From NCBI GenBank assembly GCA_023418575.1, contig JAEZZM010000019.1:1-41760 (forward strand): a stretch of 41,760 nucleotides of DNA. Reading direction: 5' to 3'. The position numbers and the translations under genes are program-made. The DNA is from Actinomycetes bacterium (GTDB lineage: Bacteria; Actinomycetota; Coriobacteriia; Coriobacteriales; JAEZZM01). Below the pieces are notes generated by a model. It ran no database searches. It worked only from the letters and a program-made list of their open reading frames with translations, and was not told the origin of the DNA. The first letter of the stretch is position 1. Each line of letters begins with the position of its first letter. Below, piece by piece: positions 17,100 through 25,330 of the stretch.

Positions 17100-18233
17100 T
17101 CAGCACGAACAACGTTTAACGGCGGTTAAGAACCTATCCCGTCCCGCCAGATCTTTATGAACTTCAATATCTTCATAATACTCTAGACTTAGCTTTGCTG
17201 CATCATAAAGTTTAGTTTCATGCAACTCAACAGCAAAAAAGCCACCAGGTTTAAGAAAACTACTTGCTTCATGTAAAAGACGTCTAAACACATCAAGGCC
17301 GTCTTCTCCCCCGTCTAAGGCTAGGTGAGGCTCAAAAGACGCAACCTCTTGGGGCAGCACTTTCATCTCATCATGAGGAATATAGGGAGGGTTAGAAATA
17401 AGAAGGTCAAAGCTTTCTTTAAGATTCTCATCAAGCCCTTCAACCAGGTCACAGGCGATAAGATCAAGCTTATCTTCTAAGCCCAAAGCAGCCCTATTTC
17501 TTTGCGCTAGCTCAAAAGCTTGCTCAGAAATCTCTGTTGCTGTTACATGTATGGGCTCAAACTCAGAGGCCAAAGAAAGTGCTATGCAAGCGGTTCCCGT
17601 GCCTACCTCAAGTACACGCCAGGTTTTATCGGATACACAATCAAGCGCGGCAGAAGACTCATCTTTTAGATCAGCTTTTAACTCATCCCCCGCCTCATTA
17701 TTTAGCTCATCATTTTTCTCATGTGCTTGAGCCAAAGCTTTGGAGGAACGTAGATGATTTAAGGCAAGCTCTACTAAAAGCTCGGTCTCTGGGCGAGGAA
17801 TTAAAACCCCTTGCTGAGACTTAAGAATAATATGCCTAAAGGCTGTTTCTCCGCTTACATACTGCAGAGGCTCTCCTGCTGCGCGGCGCTTAAGAGCTGT
17901 GCGCAAAAGATCGCGCTCTTCAGGGCTTAAAGGGCGGTCAAAATAGGCATAGAGCTCTACTCGGCTTAAGCCGGTGGCATATGAGATAAGATATTCTGCC
18001 GATAAGCGCGGGTGCTCATCACCTTTTTTTGTTAAAAAGCTGACCATCCAGTCAAGAATGGCTTTTATCGTCCAGATCTCTTGCTCTTCTTGCTGCTCCT
18101 GGGCGCTCACCTGCGCATCCGCTTGCGTGTGTGTCTGCACCTGCGTGTGCGCGTGAACCTGCGGCTGCGTATGCGCGCTCACCTGGGCGTGCACCTGCGC
18201 GTGAACCTGCGGCTGCTCTTGTGGCTGAGACAT
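17100..18233 (-). CDS. prmC: Release factor glutamine methyltransferase with repeat-rich N-terminus
   Basis: Methylates the GGQ glutamine of release factors. The core has the N-terminal helical domain (IWTIKAILDWMVSFL, then GEPLQYVSGETAF, IPRPETELLVELAL), the SAM site (LEVGTGTACIALSL) and the catalytic ISNPPYIPHDE. Two features are odd. About 50 residues at the start consist of HAQV/HTQ/AQ repeats before the domain begins, and a hydrophilic insert of about 35 residues sits between the two domains. There is no ATG between the repeat and the domain, and the first ATG has only a weak AAGG about 14 bases upstream, so the exact start is uncertain; a GTG within the repeat is possible. It follows prfA at 16 bases. 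Confidence 0.92.
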   Translation of the reverse strand: MSQPQEQPQVHAQVHAQVSAHTQPQVHAHTQVQTHTQADAQVSAQEQQEEQEIWTIKAILDWMVSFLTKKGDEHPRLSAEYLISYATGLSRVELYAYFDRPLSPEERDLLRTALKRRAAGEPLQYVSGETAFRHIILKSQQGVLIPRPETELLVELALNHLRSSKALAQAHEKNDELNNEAGDELKADLKDESSAALDCVSDKTWRVLEVGTGTACIALSLASEFEPIHVTATEISEQAFELAQRNRAALGLEDKLDLIACDLVEGLDENLKESFDLLISNPPYIPHDEMKVLPQEVASFEPHLALDGGEDGLDVFRRLLHEASSFLKPGGFFAVELHETKLYDAAKLSLEYYEDIEVHKDLAGRDRFLTAVKRCSC

Positions 18234-18249
18234 ACTAGTCTATGCTGCC

Positions 18250-19317
18250 TTAAACAGCATTAGCAAGACGCTCTGCTCTATCAGCAGCAGCCAAGGCGTC
18301 AATTACATCTTTAAGATTGTCACTCATAAGCACACCATTATAGGTAGAGTTAAAACCAATTCTATGATCTGTTACACGATCCTGTGGACCATTGTAGGTT
18401 CTAATTTTTTCCGAGCGATCTCCGTGACCAATTTGGCTCGAGCGCTGTGCACCAAGCTCTGCTTGCTGATCAGCCAGCATCTTATCGTAAAGACGAGCAC
18501 GTAGCACCTGCATAGCTGCTTCTCTATTTTGAAGCTGCGATTTTTGATCCTGCGATTGCACCACAAGACCCGTAGGAAGATGGGTAATACGCACAGCGGA
18601 ATCAGTGGTATTAACGCACTGACCACCAGGGCCTCCCGCACGATACACATCAATGCGCAGGTCTTCTTGCTTAATCTCAACCTCAATATCATCAACCTCA
18701 GGCAGCACCGCTACTGTTGCAGTAGAGGTATGAATTCTGCCTTGGGACTCAGTCTTAGGAACACGCTGAACACGATGAACACCAGACTCATACTTCATTA
18801 CTGAGTAAACCTTATCGCCAGAAACCTTAAAAGAAATTTCCTTATAGCCACCCGCTTCAGAAACTGAAGTGTCTAAAAGCTCTATCTTCCACCTATTAGT
18901 CTCTGCAAAACGGCTGTACATTTTGAAGAGATCACCTGCAAAAATTGCAGCCTCGTCTCCTCCTGCTGCTGCCCTAATCTCAACAATGGTATTTTTCTCA
19001 TCATTGGGATCTCCTGGAATAAGCATAAATTTAATATCTTCTTCAAGACCAGGAATTTTAGCCTGAAGTGAGGAAATCTCCTCTTGAAGCATGGCTTTTG
19101 TATCTGGATCAGACTCATCACGCAAAAAATCTTTTGCAGTTTCTATATCATCAAGTGCCCTTAGATAGTCCTGAGCCTTGGTTACCAGTTCTTTTTGTGA
19201 TGAATATTCTTTTGAGAGACGAATATATTCTTTTTGATCTGCCACAATAGCGGGATCTCCCAGCTTCTTTTCTAATTCAGCGTAGGCAGCAATAAGTTTT
19301 TCTAATTTTTCACGCAT
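18250..19317 (-). CDS. prfA: Peptide chain release factor 1
   Basis: Terminates translation at UAA and UAG. The 355-residue product has the coiled N-terminal domain, the RF1 codon-recognition motif of PxT form (PKT in HRVQRVPKTESQGRIHTS) rather than the SPF of RF2, and the peptidyl-hydrolysis motif in RAGGPGGQCVNTTDSAVR. An AGAGGA stands about 12 bases before the ATG. It heads the prfA-prmC-sua5-lipase-glpK string, whose gaps are 16 and 15 bases followed by two overlaps, so it should be one operon. Confidence 0.98.
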   Translation of the reverse strand: MREKLEKLIAAYAELEKKLGDPAIVADQKEYIRLSKEYSSQKELVTKAQDYLRALDDIETAKDFLRDESDPDTKAMLQEEISSLQAKIPGLEEDIKFMLIPGDPNDEKNTIVEIRAAAGGDEAAIFAGDLFKMYSRFAETNRWKIELLDTSVSEAGGYKEISFKVSGDKVYSVMKYESGVHRVQRVPKTESQGRIHTSTATVAVLPEVDDIEVEIKQEDLRIDVYRAGGPGGQCVNTTDSAVRITHLPTGLVVQSQDQKSQLQNREAAMQVLRARLYDKMLADQQAELGAQRSSQIGHGDRSEKIRTYNGPQDRVTDHRIGFNSTYNGVLMSDNLKDVIDALAAADRAERLANAV

Positions 19318-19386
19318 CTGTTTTGAATCCTCTTATTTTGAATCTTCTTATATTCCTAAAACTTTGTTCTTCAAGCTAATTTACTC

Positions 19387-19395
19387 ATTATAGCA
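19387..19395 (-). promoter_or_regulatory. Extended -10 promoter for the prfA operon
   Basis: On the minus strand TGCTATAAT (19395-19387) is a consensus extended -10 element about 70 bases before the prfA start. No good -35 is visible at 17 bases, as is usual for TGn-type promoters. The remaining spacer 19318-19386 contains two copies of a ttttgaatc-tcttat string. Confidence 0.6.
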
Positions 19396-19408
19396 GTCTT
19401 TTGGCTGC

Positions 19409-21316
19409 TTATTTGCTGTCTGTCAAATCATCACTATTCCAAGCAGACCACAGCTTAGCGTAGGCTCCCTGAGCCGATAAAAGCTCGGCGTGAGATCCCA
19501 TTTCCCGTATTCTACCGTGATCCATCAAACATATTCTGTCAGCCTGCTGTGCAGTAAAGAGTCTATGAGCAATCATAATCACTGTCTTACCTTTAAGCAG
19601 GGTCCCTAAAGCGCGTTCTAACTTAAAAGCAGAACTTGGGTCCATCATAGAAGTAGCCTCGTCTAATATGATGAGCTTGGGGTCTTTAAGGGCTAAACGC
19701 GCTAAGGCAAGCTCCTGGGCCTGAGCAGAACTAAGCTGAAGCCCCGCTGATCCTAAGATAGTATCAAGGCCCTCTTCAAGCTCATAAAACCAAGTAGCTC
19801 CAACCAGATCAAGAGCGGCGATAAGTTCGCTGTCATCAGGCACTGCGCTCTTAGCACTTAGGAGCTCAGCGCTCTCGGTCTGCGCACCAGCGGGCTTATC
19901 GCAAGCAGGATTAGGGCTCGCGGTCTGTGCACCAGCGGGCTTATCGCCCATAGGATCAGGGCTTGCAGTCTGTGCACCACCGGGCTCAGCCTGTGACAGA
20001 GGGCGAGCCAGCACAAGATTATCACGAAGACTTGCCGAGAAGACATGGTGCTCTTGACTGAGCATAATTATCTGTTCTCGCAAGAACTGCTCGTCGTAAT
20101 CTTTTATCTCATGACCACCAAAACAAGCAGAACCCTCATAAGAGCGATCAATACCTGCAAGTATCCTAGCTAGGCTGGTTTTTCCTGCACCCGTTGTTCC
20201 CACTACAGCAATGCATTCACCCTCTTTTATCGTCATATTTATATTATGAAGAACAGCAGGCATATGAGGAGCATATGAAAAGCTTAAATCTTTAAGCTCA
20301 ATATCAGCATGATCAAGTTCTTTAATAGTACCTGCTTCTTGAGCTTTCACCAGATCAAAGCCGCTCACACGCAAAAGCGAAGCCCAGGCCACTTGTGCAT
20401 TAGTAATAAAAAACATAGCACTGGTTATAGGAGCTCTTAGTTGTAAGGTATACATGGTAAAACTGCTTAAGGCTCCCAGGCTAATGAGGCCAGCAGGCAC
20501 AAAATATGCACCCAGTAAAACAGCAAAAAACAGCGGCATAAGCATGATCATATTCATGCAGGAAAAGCCGCGCGCTCGTGTTTCATACACACCATATTGT
20601 TGCGACCACATGCTTAACATCAAGGCGTCAAGCTTAGCAATGCGCTTATGTTGCAGACCAAAGGCCTCAATTAAGCTGGCGTTACTTGCATTTTCTGAAA
20701 CCTGCCCAGCACTTTGAGCCACCAAGGCAGAACCCGCCTGGATAAGAGGGGTAACGCGCTTAAAATACCACTTACTTAAGATAAGTAAAGCAGGAAGGCT
20801 CAGCCACAGCAACCAAGCCAAAGACGGAGCTGCAATAAAGACCATGACATAGCTTACGCTTAGACTTAACACAACTTGCACAATAGAGGTAAAGCCTTGG
20901 GCAAAAAAGCCTTGCACCATGCGAATGTCATATGAGATGCGGCCCAAAAGATCACCAGATCCCGCCTGTTCAACATTAAGAATAGAAAGCTGCAAAAGCT
21001 TGTGCATAGCCTCTTCTCTCATGTGTTGAGAGCTGCGTTCACCAAAAATCCCTGCCGCATACTCCGCGCAATAGGCAACCATTATTTGCACTACAAAAAT
21101 AAGTACAATGGCCAAAAGATAGGGTTTTAAGAGTACAAAACTATTAGTTTGGGCGATAAGGTCTAAGATTTTTCCCGCCAGCCAGGGTAATATACCTGCA
21201 AGCGCTGCTGCTAAGAGCTGAAAGCTAAAGGTAAGAATGCACAGCGCCTTATGCTTAGAGATTAAGCGCTTCACATAACGCAGGCCTTCTTTATTATTTG
21301 CAACCGGTAGGGCCAT
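19409..21316 (-). CDS. ABC exporter half-transporter with intact Walker motifs but degenerate signature
   Basis: Fusion of a six-helix membrane domain (about 20-310) and an ATPase domain. The nucleotide site is complete: VVGTTGAGKTSL (Walker A, about 373-381), Q-loop MLSQEHHVFS, Walker B LIILDEATSMMDP with catalytic Glu, and H-loop IAHRLF. The ABC signature is degraded to LQLSSAQAQ instead of LSGGQ. A 15-residue unit GAQTASPxPxxDKPA is repeated between Q-loop and signature. The start is placed at 21316 because GGGGAGG is 9 bases upstream; an ATG at 21323-21325 abuts that site. It lies one base after its partner gene, and the two should form a heterodimer. Substrate is unknown. Confidence 0.92.
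   Translation of the reverse strand: MALPVANNKEGLRYVKRLISKHKALCILTFSFQLLAAALAGILPWLAGKILDLIAQTNSFVLLKPYLLAIVLIFVVQIMVAYCAEYAAGIFGERSSQHMREEAMHKLLQLSILNVEQAGSGDLLGRISYDIRMVQGFFAQGFTSIVQVVLSLSVSYVMVFIAAPSLAWLLWLSLPALLILSKWYFKRVTPLIQAGSALVAQSAGQVSENASNASLIEAFGLQHKRIAKLDALMLSMWSQQYGVYETRARGFSCMNMIMLMPLFFAVLLGAYFVPAGLISLGALSSFTMYTLQLRAPITSAMFFITNAQVAWASLLRVSGFDLVKAQEAGTIKELDHADIELKDLSFSYAPHMPAVLHNINMTIKEGECIAVVGTTGAGKTSLARILAGIDRSYEGSACFGGHEIKDYDEQFLREQIIMLSQEHHVFSASLRDNLVLARPLSQAEPGGAQTASPDPMGDKPAGAQTASPNPACDKPAGAQTESAELLSAKSAVPDDSELIAALDLVGATWFYELEEGLDTILGSAGLQLSSAQAQELALARLALKDPKLIILDEATSMMDPSSAFKLERALGTLLKGKTVIMIAHRLFTAQQADRICLMDHGRIREMGSHAELLSAQGAYAKLWSAWNSDDLTDSK
19870..19990. repeat. 45-bp tandem repeat inside an ABC transporter gene
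   Basis: About two and a half copies of a 45-base unit, each containing gcgggcttatcgc and ggtctgtgcaccag variants, encode the GAQTASPxPxxDKPA insertions. The unit length is a multiple of three, so copy-number change keeps the frame. Confidence 0.8.
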
Positions 21317-21317
21317 C

Positions 21318-23435
21318 TTATACATCCTCCCCTCTCTGGCTAGTCAAAATAGTTCTATACTCTTGTGCCGCCTTGTCTTGGCGCCCATCTTTCAAAAGCT
21401 CAAGATGACTTTCATAAGCTAAGAGTTCTCCGTCTTCTGAGAAGAGCGCTACCTTATCGGCTTGGCGCAATATTAAGGGAGAAGAACTTACCAAGATGCT
21501 TGTTTTATGAGCTCTAAACTTACGTAGACGCTGCGCTATAGCGTCTTCGGTATTTTTGTCCAGAGCAGAGGTGGGCTCAAAGAGCACCAAGAGTTCAGGA
21601 GCATGTAGAAGAGCTCTAGCAAGGGCTATTCTTTGACGCTGACCTCCTGAAAGATTGCGTCCCAACTCTAAGATTTGGCCATCTAGGCCACTATGCAAAC
21701 TAGAGCCAGCTGCCAAACTCTCAAGCACATCTTTGGCTTTTGCAACTTCCAAACAGGCTAAAAGCTCCTCATCAAGATCTTTATTTTCATCTTGCAGCTC
21801 GGGATTTTGATAAGAACGGCGAATAAGCTCCATTACTATGAGGCTTTCTTGAGCCGATAAGGGCGTATCGTCTTGAGCATAAGAGCCCAAAAGATTGCTG
21901 CGTAAGCTACCGCTAAACAAACCATCCTCACCAGAGGCATAGCGCACAAAAGTTTGGATCTCGTGAGCAGTAAAAGAGCTTAGTTCTCTGCCTTGAACTT
22001 GTGGTCTATGCTCAAGAGAAAGTCCTGCACAACTGAGGGCAAGCTCCTGGCTAAGCTTAGTATTGCGAGACAAAAAGACTACAAAGCTTTCTGGCTCAAT
22101 TTTTAATCCAGGCTTAAGCAAGAGGCCATCTTTAGCAAAAGCTTGAGCTAAGCTGTTTGTGGCTGGCCAGGTGGCCTGCTGCGGCTGCTGAGCCTGCTGA
22201 GCTTGCTGCGGCTGAGCTTCCTGCATCTGCTGCGGCTGCTCCTGTACCTGCTGCACCTGCTCCCGCACCTCCTGCGGCTCCTGCTCAAAACTGTCATCCT
22301 TAGACAAAGCAGGGAGCTCACGAGGATCTATCTGCATGAACTGAGCTGTTCTAGAGGCTGCTACCTGGGCATCAATATAGGTTTGCAAGGCAGTAACCAT
22401 TGTATTCATGGAAGATTGTGCATACGAACTCATTCCATAAAAAGCAAGAAGAGCACCCGCGCTCATCTGCCCCTTAAATACCAAATAGGCACCAAAGCCA
22501 ACTATTGTCGTTTGAAAGAAAGCAGGAATGGCTACACGTAAGGAAGCCTGAAAGGCGCGCCAAGCACTAAGTTGTTTACCCTTTTGAAAACTTTCGTCAG
22601 AGCTATTTAAATAACGCTGGTAAAAGAGCTCTTCTCCCCCTAAACCTTTTAACACCCTAAGACCCAAAACTAAATCACTAGCTAGTCCAGTAAGCTGAGA
22701 TCTCAATACACGGGCCTCAGCTGATCTTTTATGTAGAGGTTTAGCTGAAGCTCCTGCAAAAAGCACCGCTATGGGCATACCTGCCATCACAAGCAGCCCC
22801 AAGGTAAGCGATGAAGACAACATTTGCCAGCCTGCAAAAATTATGATGAAAAAGGCAGAAAATAAAGCAGGTAAAAAGATGAAAAACATACCTAAAGAAA
22901 AGCTGTCTTCATTAATTACTGAAACTATCTCTCCGCTTGACTTCTTTTGCGTAATAGGAACTGCAGCTTTTATCGCATGCTGAGCAAAGCTTCTAGAGTG
23001 CACTATTCTTACCCGAGCGTGTAGCAAAAAATTGACCATTTGATCTGCAAACATACTAATACCAACCAGGGCAATAAGCCCCAGTAATTTAAAGAGGGCA
23101 AAACGCAGCTCCTCTGTAAAGCCCGAGCTTAGATAATGGTCTATAATTTGGCCCATCAACAAAGGGACCAAAATTCCAAAAAAGCGCTGGGCAAAGGCGG
23201 TTAGGCAAGAAAGTGCCAGAAACAGCTTATGCTCTTTAATAAGATTTAAGAGTAGCTCTTTTGCGCTTGTCCCCAGCTTAAGCGTGCCTGGAGCAGCATA
23301 AGCGGCAGGTTTATACCTGGGCTCCTTAATAAGAGGAGTCTCTGTTAAATTAAGTTCTTTAGCTTTGCGCAGATAAACAGAGCCCGCCTTCGCTTTGAGG
23401 GCGGGCATCTGAGAAGCGCTCTTAGATGAATTCAT
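21318..23435 (-). CDS. ABC exporter half-transporter with lost Walker A and intact signature
   Basis: A 705-residue membrane-ATPase fusion. The six-helix domain (about 75-350) is normal and the signature NLSGGQRQRIALARALL is perfect. Its own nucleotide site is gone: where Walker A should be one reads VVFLSRNTKLSQEL, the Q-loop is replaced by RYASGEDGLF, Walker B is LLVLFEPTSALD with Phe in place of Asp, and the H-loop His is Ser (ILVSSSPLI). A glutamine/proline-rich tract (about 385-425) replaces the A-loop region. It can lend its signature to the partner site but should not bind ATP itself. It lies between the nitroreductase and its partner. Confidence 0.92.
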   Translation of the reverse strand: MNSSKSASQMPALKAKAGSVYLRKAKELNLTETPLIKEPRYKPAAYAAPGTLKLGTSAKELLLNLIKEHKLFLALSCLTAFAQRFFGILVPLLMGQIIDHYLSSGFTEELRFALFKLLGLIALVGISMFADQMVNFLLHARVRIVHSRSFAQHAIKAAVPITQKKSSGEIVSVINEDSFSLGMFFIFLPALFSAFFIIIFAGWQMLSSSLTLGLLVMAGMPIAVLFAGASAKPLHKRSAEARVLRSQLTGLASDLVLGLRVLKGLGGEELFYQRYLNSSDESFQKGKQLSAWRAFQASLRVAIPAFFQTTIVGFGAYLVFKGQMSAGALLAFYGMSSYAQSSMNTMVTALQTYIDAQVAASRTAQFMQIDPRELPALSKDDSFEQEPQEVREQVQQVQEQPQQMQEAQPQQAQQAQQPQQATWPATNSLAQAFAKDGLLLKPGLKIEPESFVVFLSRNTKLSQELALSCAGLSLEHRPQVQGRELSSFTAHEIQTFVRYASGEDGLFSGSLRSNLLGSYAQDDTPLSAQESLIVMELIRRSYQNPELQDENKDLDEELLACLEVAKAKDVLESLAAGSSLHSGLDGQILELGRNLSGGQRQRIALARALLHAPELLVLFEPTSALDKNTEDAIAQRLRKFRAHKTSILVSSSPLILRQADKVALFSEDGELLAYESHLELLKDGRQDKAAQEYRTILTSQRGEDV
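22165..22280. repeat. CTG/CTGCGG-rich tract encoding a Gln-rich linker
   Basis: Irregular repeats of ctgctg, ctgcggctgct and ctgcacctgct fill this stretch and encode the glutamine-rich linker in the ABC half-transporter. Composition differs sharply from the flanking gene. Confidence 0.75.
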
Positions 23436-23447
23436 ATCTTGTTCTTT

Positions 23448-23477
23448 AACTAACTGTATTATTAACTAACTGTATTA
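23448..23477. repeat. Short tandem duplication aactaactgtatta
   Basis: The 14-mer occurs at 23448-23461 and 23464-23477, period 16, filling the 43-base gap between the nitroreductase stop and the ABC half-transporter start. No function is evident. Confidence 0.7.
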
Positions 23478-23478
23478 C

Positions 23479-24054
23479 CTAAAGACCCTTTACTATAACG
23501 CGCTCTGAAACAGGCTTCTTTTCTTTGGCTGGAGGTTCTGATCCAATTGCGCCAAAGGGCATCTGAGCTACAAGCTTCCAGCCTTCAGGCACATTAAAGA
23601 GCTTTCTAATGGGCTCATCAACAACTGGATTGTAATGTTGCAAACTTGCTCCTAAGTTTTTCTCGCGCAGGGCAGTCCACACATTAAACTGAAGCATGCC
23701 ATTAGCCTGTTCAGCAAAGATTTCAAACTTATCGGCATATGAAGGATTTTGATCCTGAAGGCCTTTAACTACCTCAGTATCATAATAAAACAAAACAGTT
23801 CCTATTCCCGCCTTAAAGCCATCCATCTTTTCTCTGCTCACCTTGCCGCCAAAGGCCTCATACATGCTATCCCAAAGTGCATCATGTTCTTTATCAAAGG
23901 CAATTATAAGGCGCTGAGATTGGCCATTATATGAATCTGGCGTATACAAAACAAGCTCAGAAATGAGATCTACCAGCTCTTGTTTATCTATATCAGTGTT
24001 TTTATTAATGTCATAATAACTACGACGAGCTTTAATTGAATCTAGAATAGCCAT
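23479..24054 (-). CDS. Nitroreductase family protein (COG3560-like)
   Basis: A 191-residue FMN-dependent oxidoreductase of the short group typified by the yeast Hbn1/Frm2-type proteins: it starts MAILDSIKARRSYY and contains TPDSYNGQSQRLIIAF, NVWTALREKNLGASLQHYNP and VPEGWKLVAQMPFGAIGSEP. The conserved RR-S near the N-terminus and the C-terminal GxIGSEP-type segment bind FMN. It starts an operon with the two ABC half-transporters, which may hint at a role in detoxification, but that is inference. Confidence 0.88.
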   Translation of the reverse strand: MAILDSIKARRSYYDINKNTDIDKQELVDLISELVLYTPDSYNGQSQRLIIAFDKEHDALWDSMYEAFGGKVSREKMDGFKAGIGTVLFYYDTEVVKGLQDQNPSYADKFEIFAEQANGMLQFNVWTALREKNLGASLQHYNPVVDEPIRKLFNVPEGWKLVAQMPFGAIGSEPPAKEKKPVSERVIVKGL

Positions 24055-24082
24055 AGTTATACCTCCCTTTTTATATTATGGA

Positions 24083-24110
24083 TGTATACCCAATTGTTCT
24101 TAGTTGTAAA
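24083..24110 (-). promoter_or_regulatory. Promoter for nitroreductase-ABC operon
   Basis: Minus-strand TTTACA (24110-24105) and TATACA (24088-24083) are 16 bases apart, about 30 bases before the nitroreductase ATG, which has GGGAGG upstream. Confidence 0.55.
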
Positions 24111-24140
24111 AATGCAGCAACGTCTAAGAGAAAGCTTAGC

Positions 24141-24146
24141 TATAAT
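24141..24146 (+). promoter_or_regulatory. Probable -10 element for menA
   Basis: A perfect TATAAT stands 54 bases before the menA ATG in the divergent spacer with the nitroreductase. No convincing -35 is present at the usual distance, so activation by a factor is possible. Confidence 0.4.
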
Positions 24147-24199
24147 AAGCACAGTCAAGAATACAAGCACACTCATGCTAAGAAAAGGATATCCCCAAG

Positions 24200-25150
24200 A
24201 TGAGCTCTAAATCACAGGCTGCTTCAAGCAGCAAGTTAAGCGCATGGATTGAGGCTTTGCGCTTGCGCACACTTCCCCTTGCGGCAGCAGGAGTAATTCT
24301 AGCTGCAGGAATTGCGCTACATGCCCAAAGCTTTAAACTGAGTATTTTTATCCCCATGCTCATTATGGCGCTGCTCTTACAAATCCTTTCTAATTTTGCT
24401 GATGAGCTTGGAGACCTGCTTAATGGTGTAGATGATGAGGATCGCTTGGGGCCCATTAGAGGCTTGCAGCGAGGTGATATTAGTAAAAAAGAAATGATTG
24501 CAGCTGTGGCTCTTAGCTCTATCTTAAGTAATATAGCTGCCCTTGTATGCCTTTATGCTTCCTTTGGAACAAGCTCACCCGGGCTTTTCTTGGGCTTTTT
24601 TGTACTTGAACTGATCTGTATAGCTGCCGCCATTCTTTATACCGTTGGCCCCAAACCCTATGGTTATATTGGCCTAGGCGATCTTATGTGCTTTTTGTTC
24701 TTTGGTATTGTAGCGGTCTTAGGCGGAGTGTATCTTTATACGCACTCTCTTAACTGGTCAGATCTTATCGCAGCCATTGCCTTGGGGCTTCCTGTGATAG
24801 CGGTCATAAACATCAATAATATGCGTGATGCCCAGACCGATAAAGCAAAAGGCAAACGCTCAATGGCTAATCTTTTGGGAGATCCCGCCATGCGTTATTA
24901 TCAGCTTTTACTGCTTTGCGGATCTATTACTCTGTTTTTGGTCTTTAGATATTTGGTAGGCGATAAAAACGGCGGCTCAAGTCCTTGGTATGCATACTTT
25001 TTTATACTTGCCGCCCTTATTTGGCTTAAAACAATGCCTGCTGTTATCAAAATAAAAGATCCCAAAATCTTTGATAAACTCATGAAGCCCACAGCCGGAG
25101 CTACTGTTTTAATAAGCTTGCTACTTTCTTTAAGCCTGGCTCTCTTTTAA
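24200..25150 (+). CDS. menA: 1,4-dihydroxy-2-naphthoate polyprenyltransferase (MenA-type UbiA protein)
   Basis: Attaches the polyprenyl tail to dihydroxynaphthoate at the membrane, giving demethylmenaquinone. The 316-residue protein is a polytopic UbiA-superfamily member. The first aspartate motif is SNFADELGDLLNGVDDEDR followed by LGPIRGLQRGDIS; the second is NNMRDAQTDKAKGKRSMA. Both patterns, including GVD-x-x-x-RLGP and NNxRDxxxDxxxGK, are those of MenA rather than UbiA. AAAGGA lies 11 bases before the ATG. It stands alone here, away from other men genes. The molybdoenzyme operon in the window would draw electrons from menaquinol. Confidence 0.9.
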   Translation: MSSKSQAASSSKLSAWIEALRLRTLPLAAAGVILAAGIALHAQSFKLSIFIPMLIMALLLQILSNFADELGDLLNGVDDEDRLGPIRGLQRGDISKKEMIAAVALSSILSNIAALVCLYASFGTSSPGLFLGFFVLELICIAAAILYTVGPKPYGYIGLGDLMCFLFFGIVAVLGGVYLYTHSLNWSDLIAAIALGLPVIAVININNMRDAQTDKAKGKRSMANLLGDPAMRYYQLLLLCGSITLFLVFRYLVGDKNGGSSPWYAYFFILAALIWLKTMPAVIKIKDPKIFDKLMKPTAGATVLISLLLSLSLALF

Positions 25151-25330
25151 ATATGAGCTCACACTAGCCGTGATGCTAGCCGCGGTGCTAGCCTGACTGG
25201 CCTCACTAGCTGCGGCAGTTAACTTGGCTGGCCTTACTAACTGCAGCGCTAGCTGTGGCGCTAGCTAGCTTGGCTTGCCTTACTAACTGCAGGGCTAGCC
25301 TTCCTAGCCACGCTAGCCCTGCAAGCAGGC
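25151..25330. repeat. GCTAGC-rich repeats between convergent menA and DUF1385 gene
   Basis: Nearly every 10-20 bases carry a ctagc string, and a 31-base unit beginning cttggctggccttactaact recurs with few changes (25223-25253 and 25269-25299, offset 46). The repeats run into the 3' end of the DUF1385 gene and encode its ARKASPAVSKASQAS tail. Folding into stems could let it act as a bidirectional transcription block, but there are no T runs. Confidence 0.7.

Noticed and set aside
18090..18233. PrmC N-terminal repeat as non-coding DNA
   Set aside because: No start codon with a ribosome binding site exists between the repeat and the first conserved PrmC residues, so at least part of the repeat is probably translated.
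18250..19317. Altered stop-codon recognition suggested by PKT in release factor 1
   Set aside because: RF1 proteins have a PxT motif with a variable middle residue, so PKT is within the normal range.
19409..19450. Terminator after the ABC operon
   Set aside because: Only a 5-bp AGCAG/CTGCT stem downstream (about 19390-19410), without a T run; the same bases form the extended -10 of prfA.
21318..23435. ABC half-transporter as a pseudogene because of the lost Walker A
   Set aside because: The frame is full length, the membrane domain and LSGGQ are intact, and the partner shows the complementary defect, so specialisation is more likely than decay.
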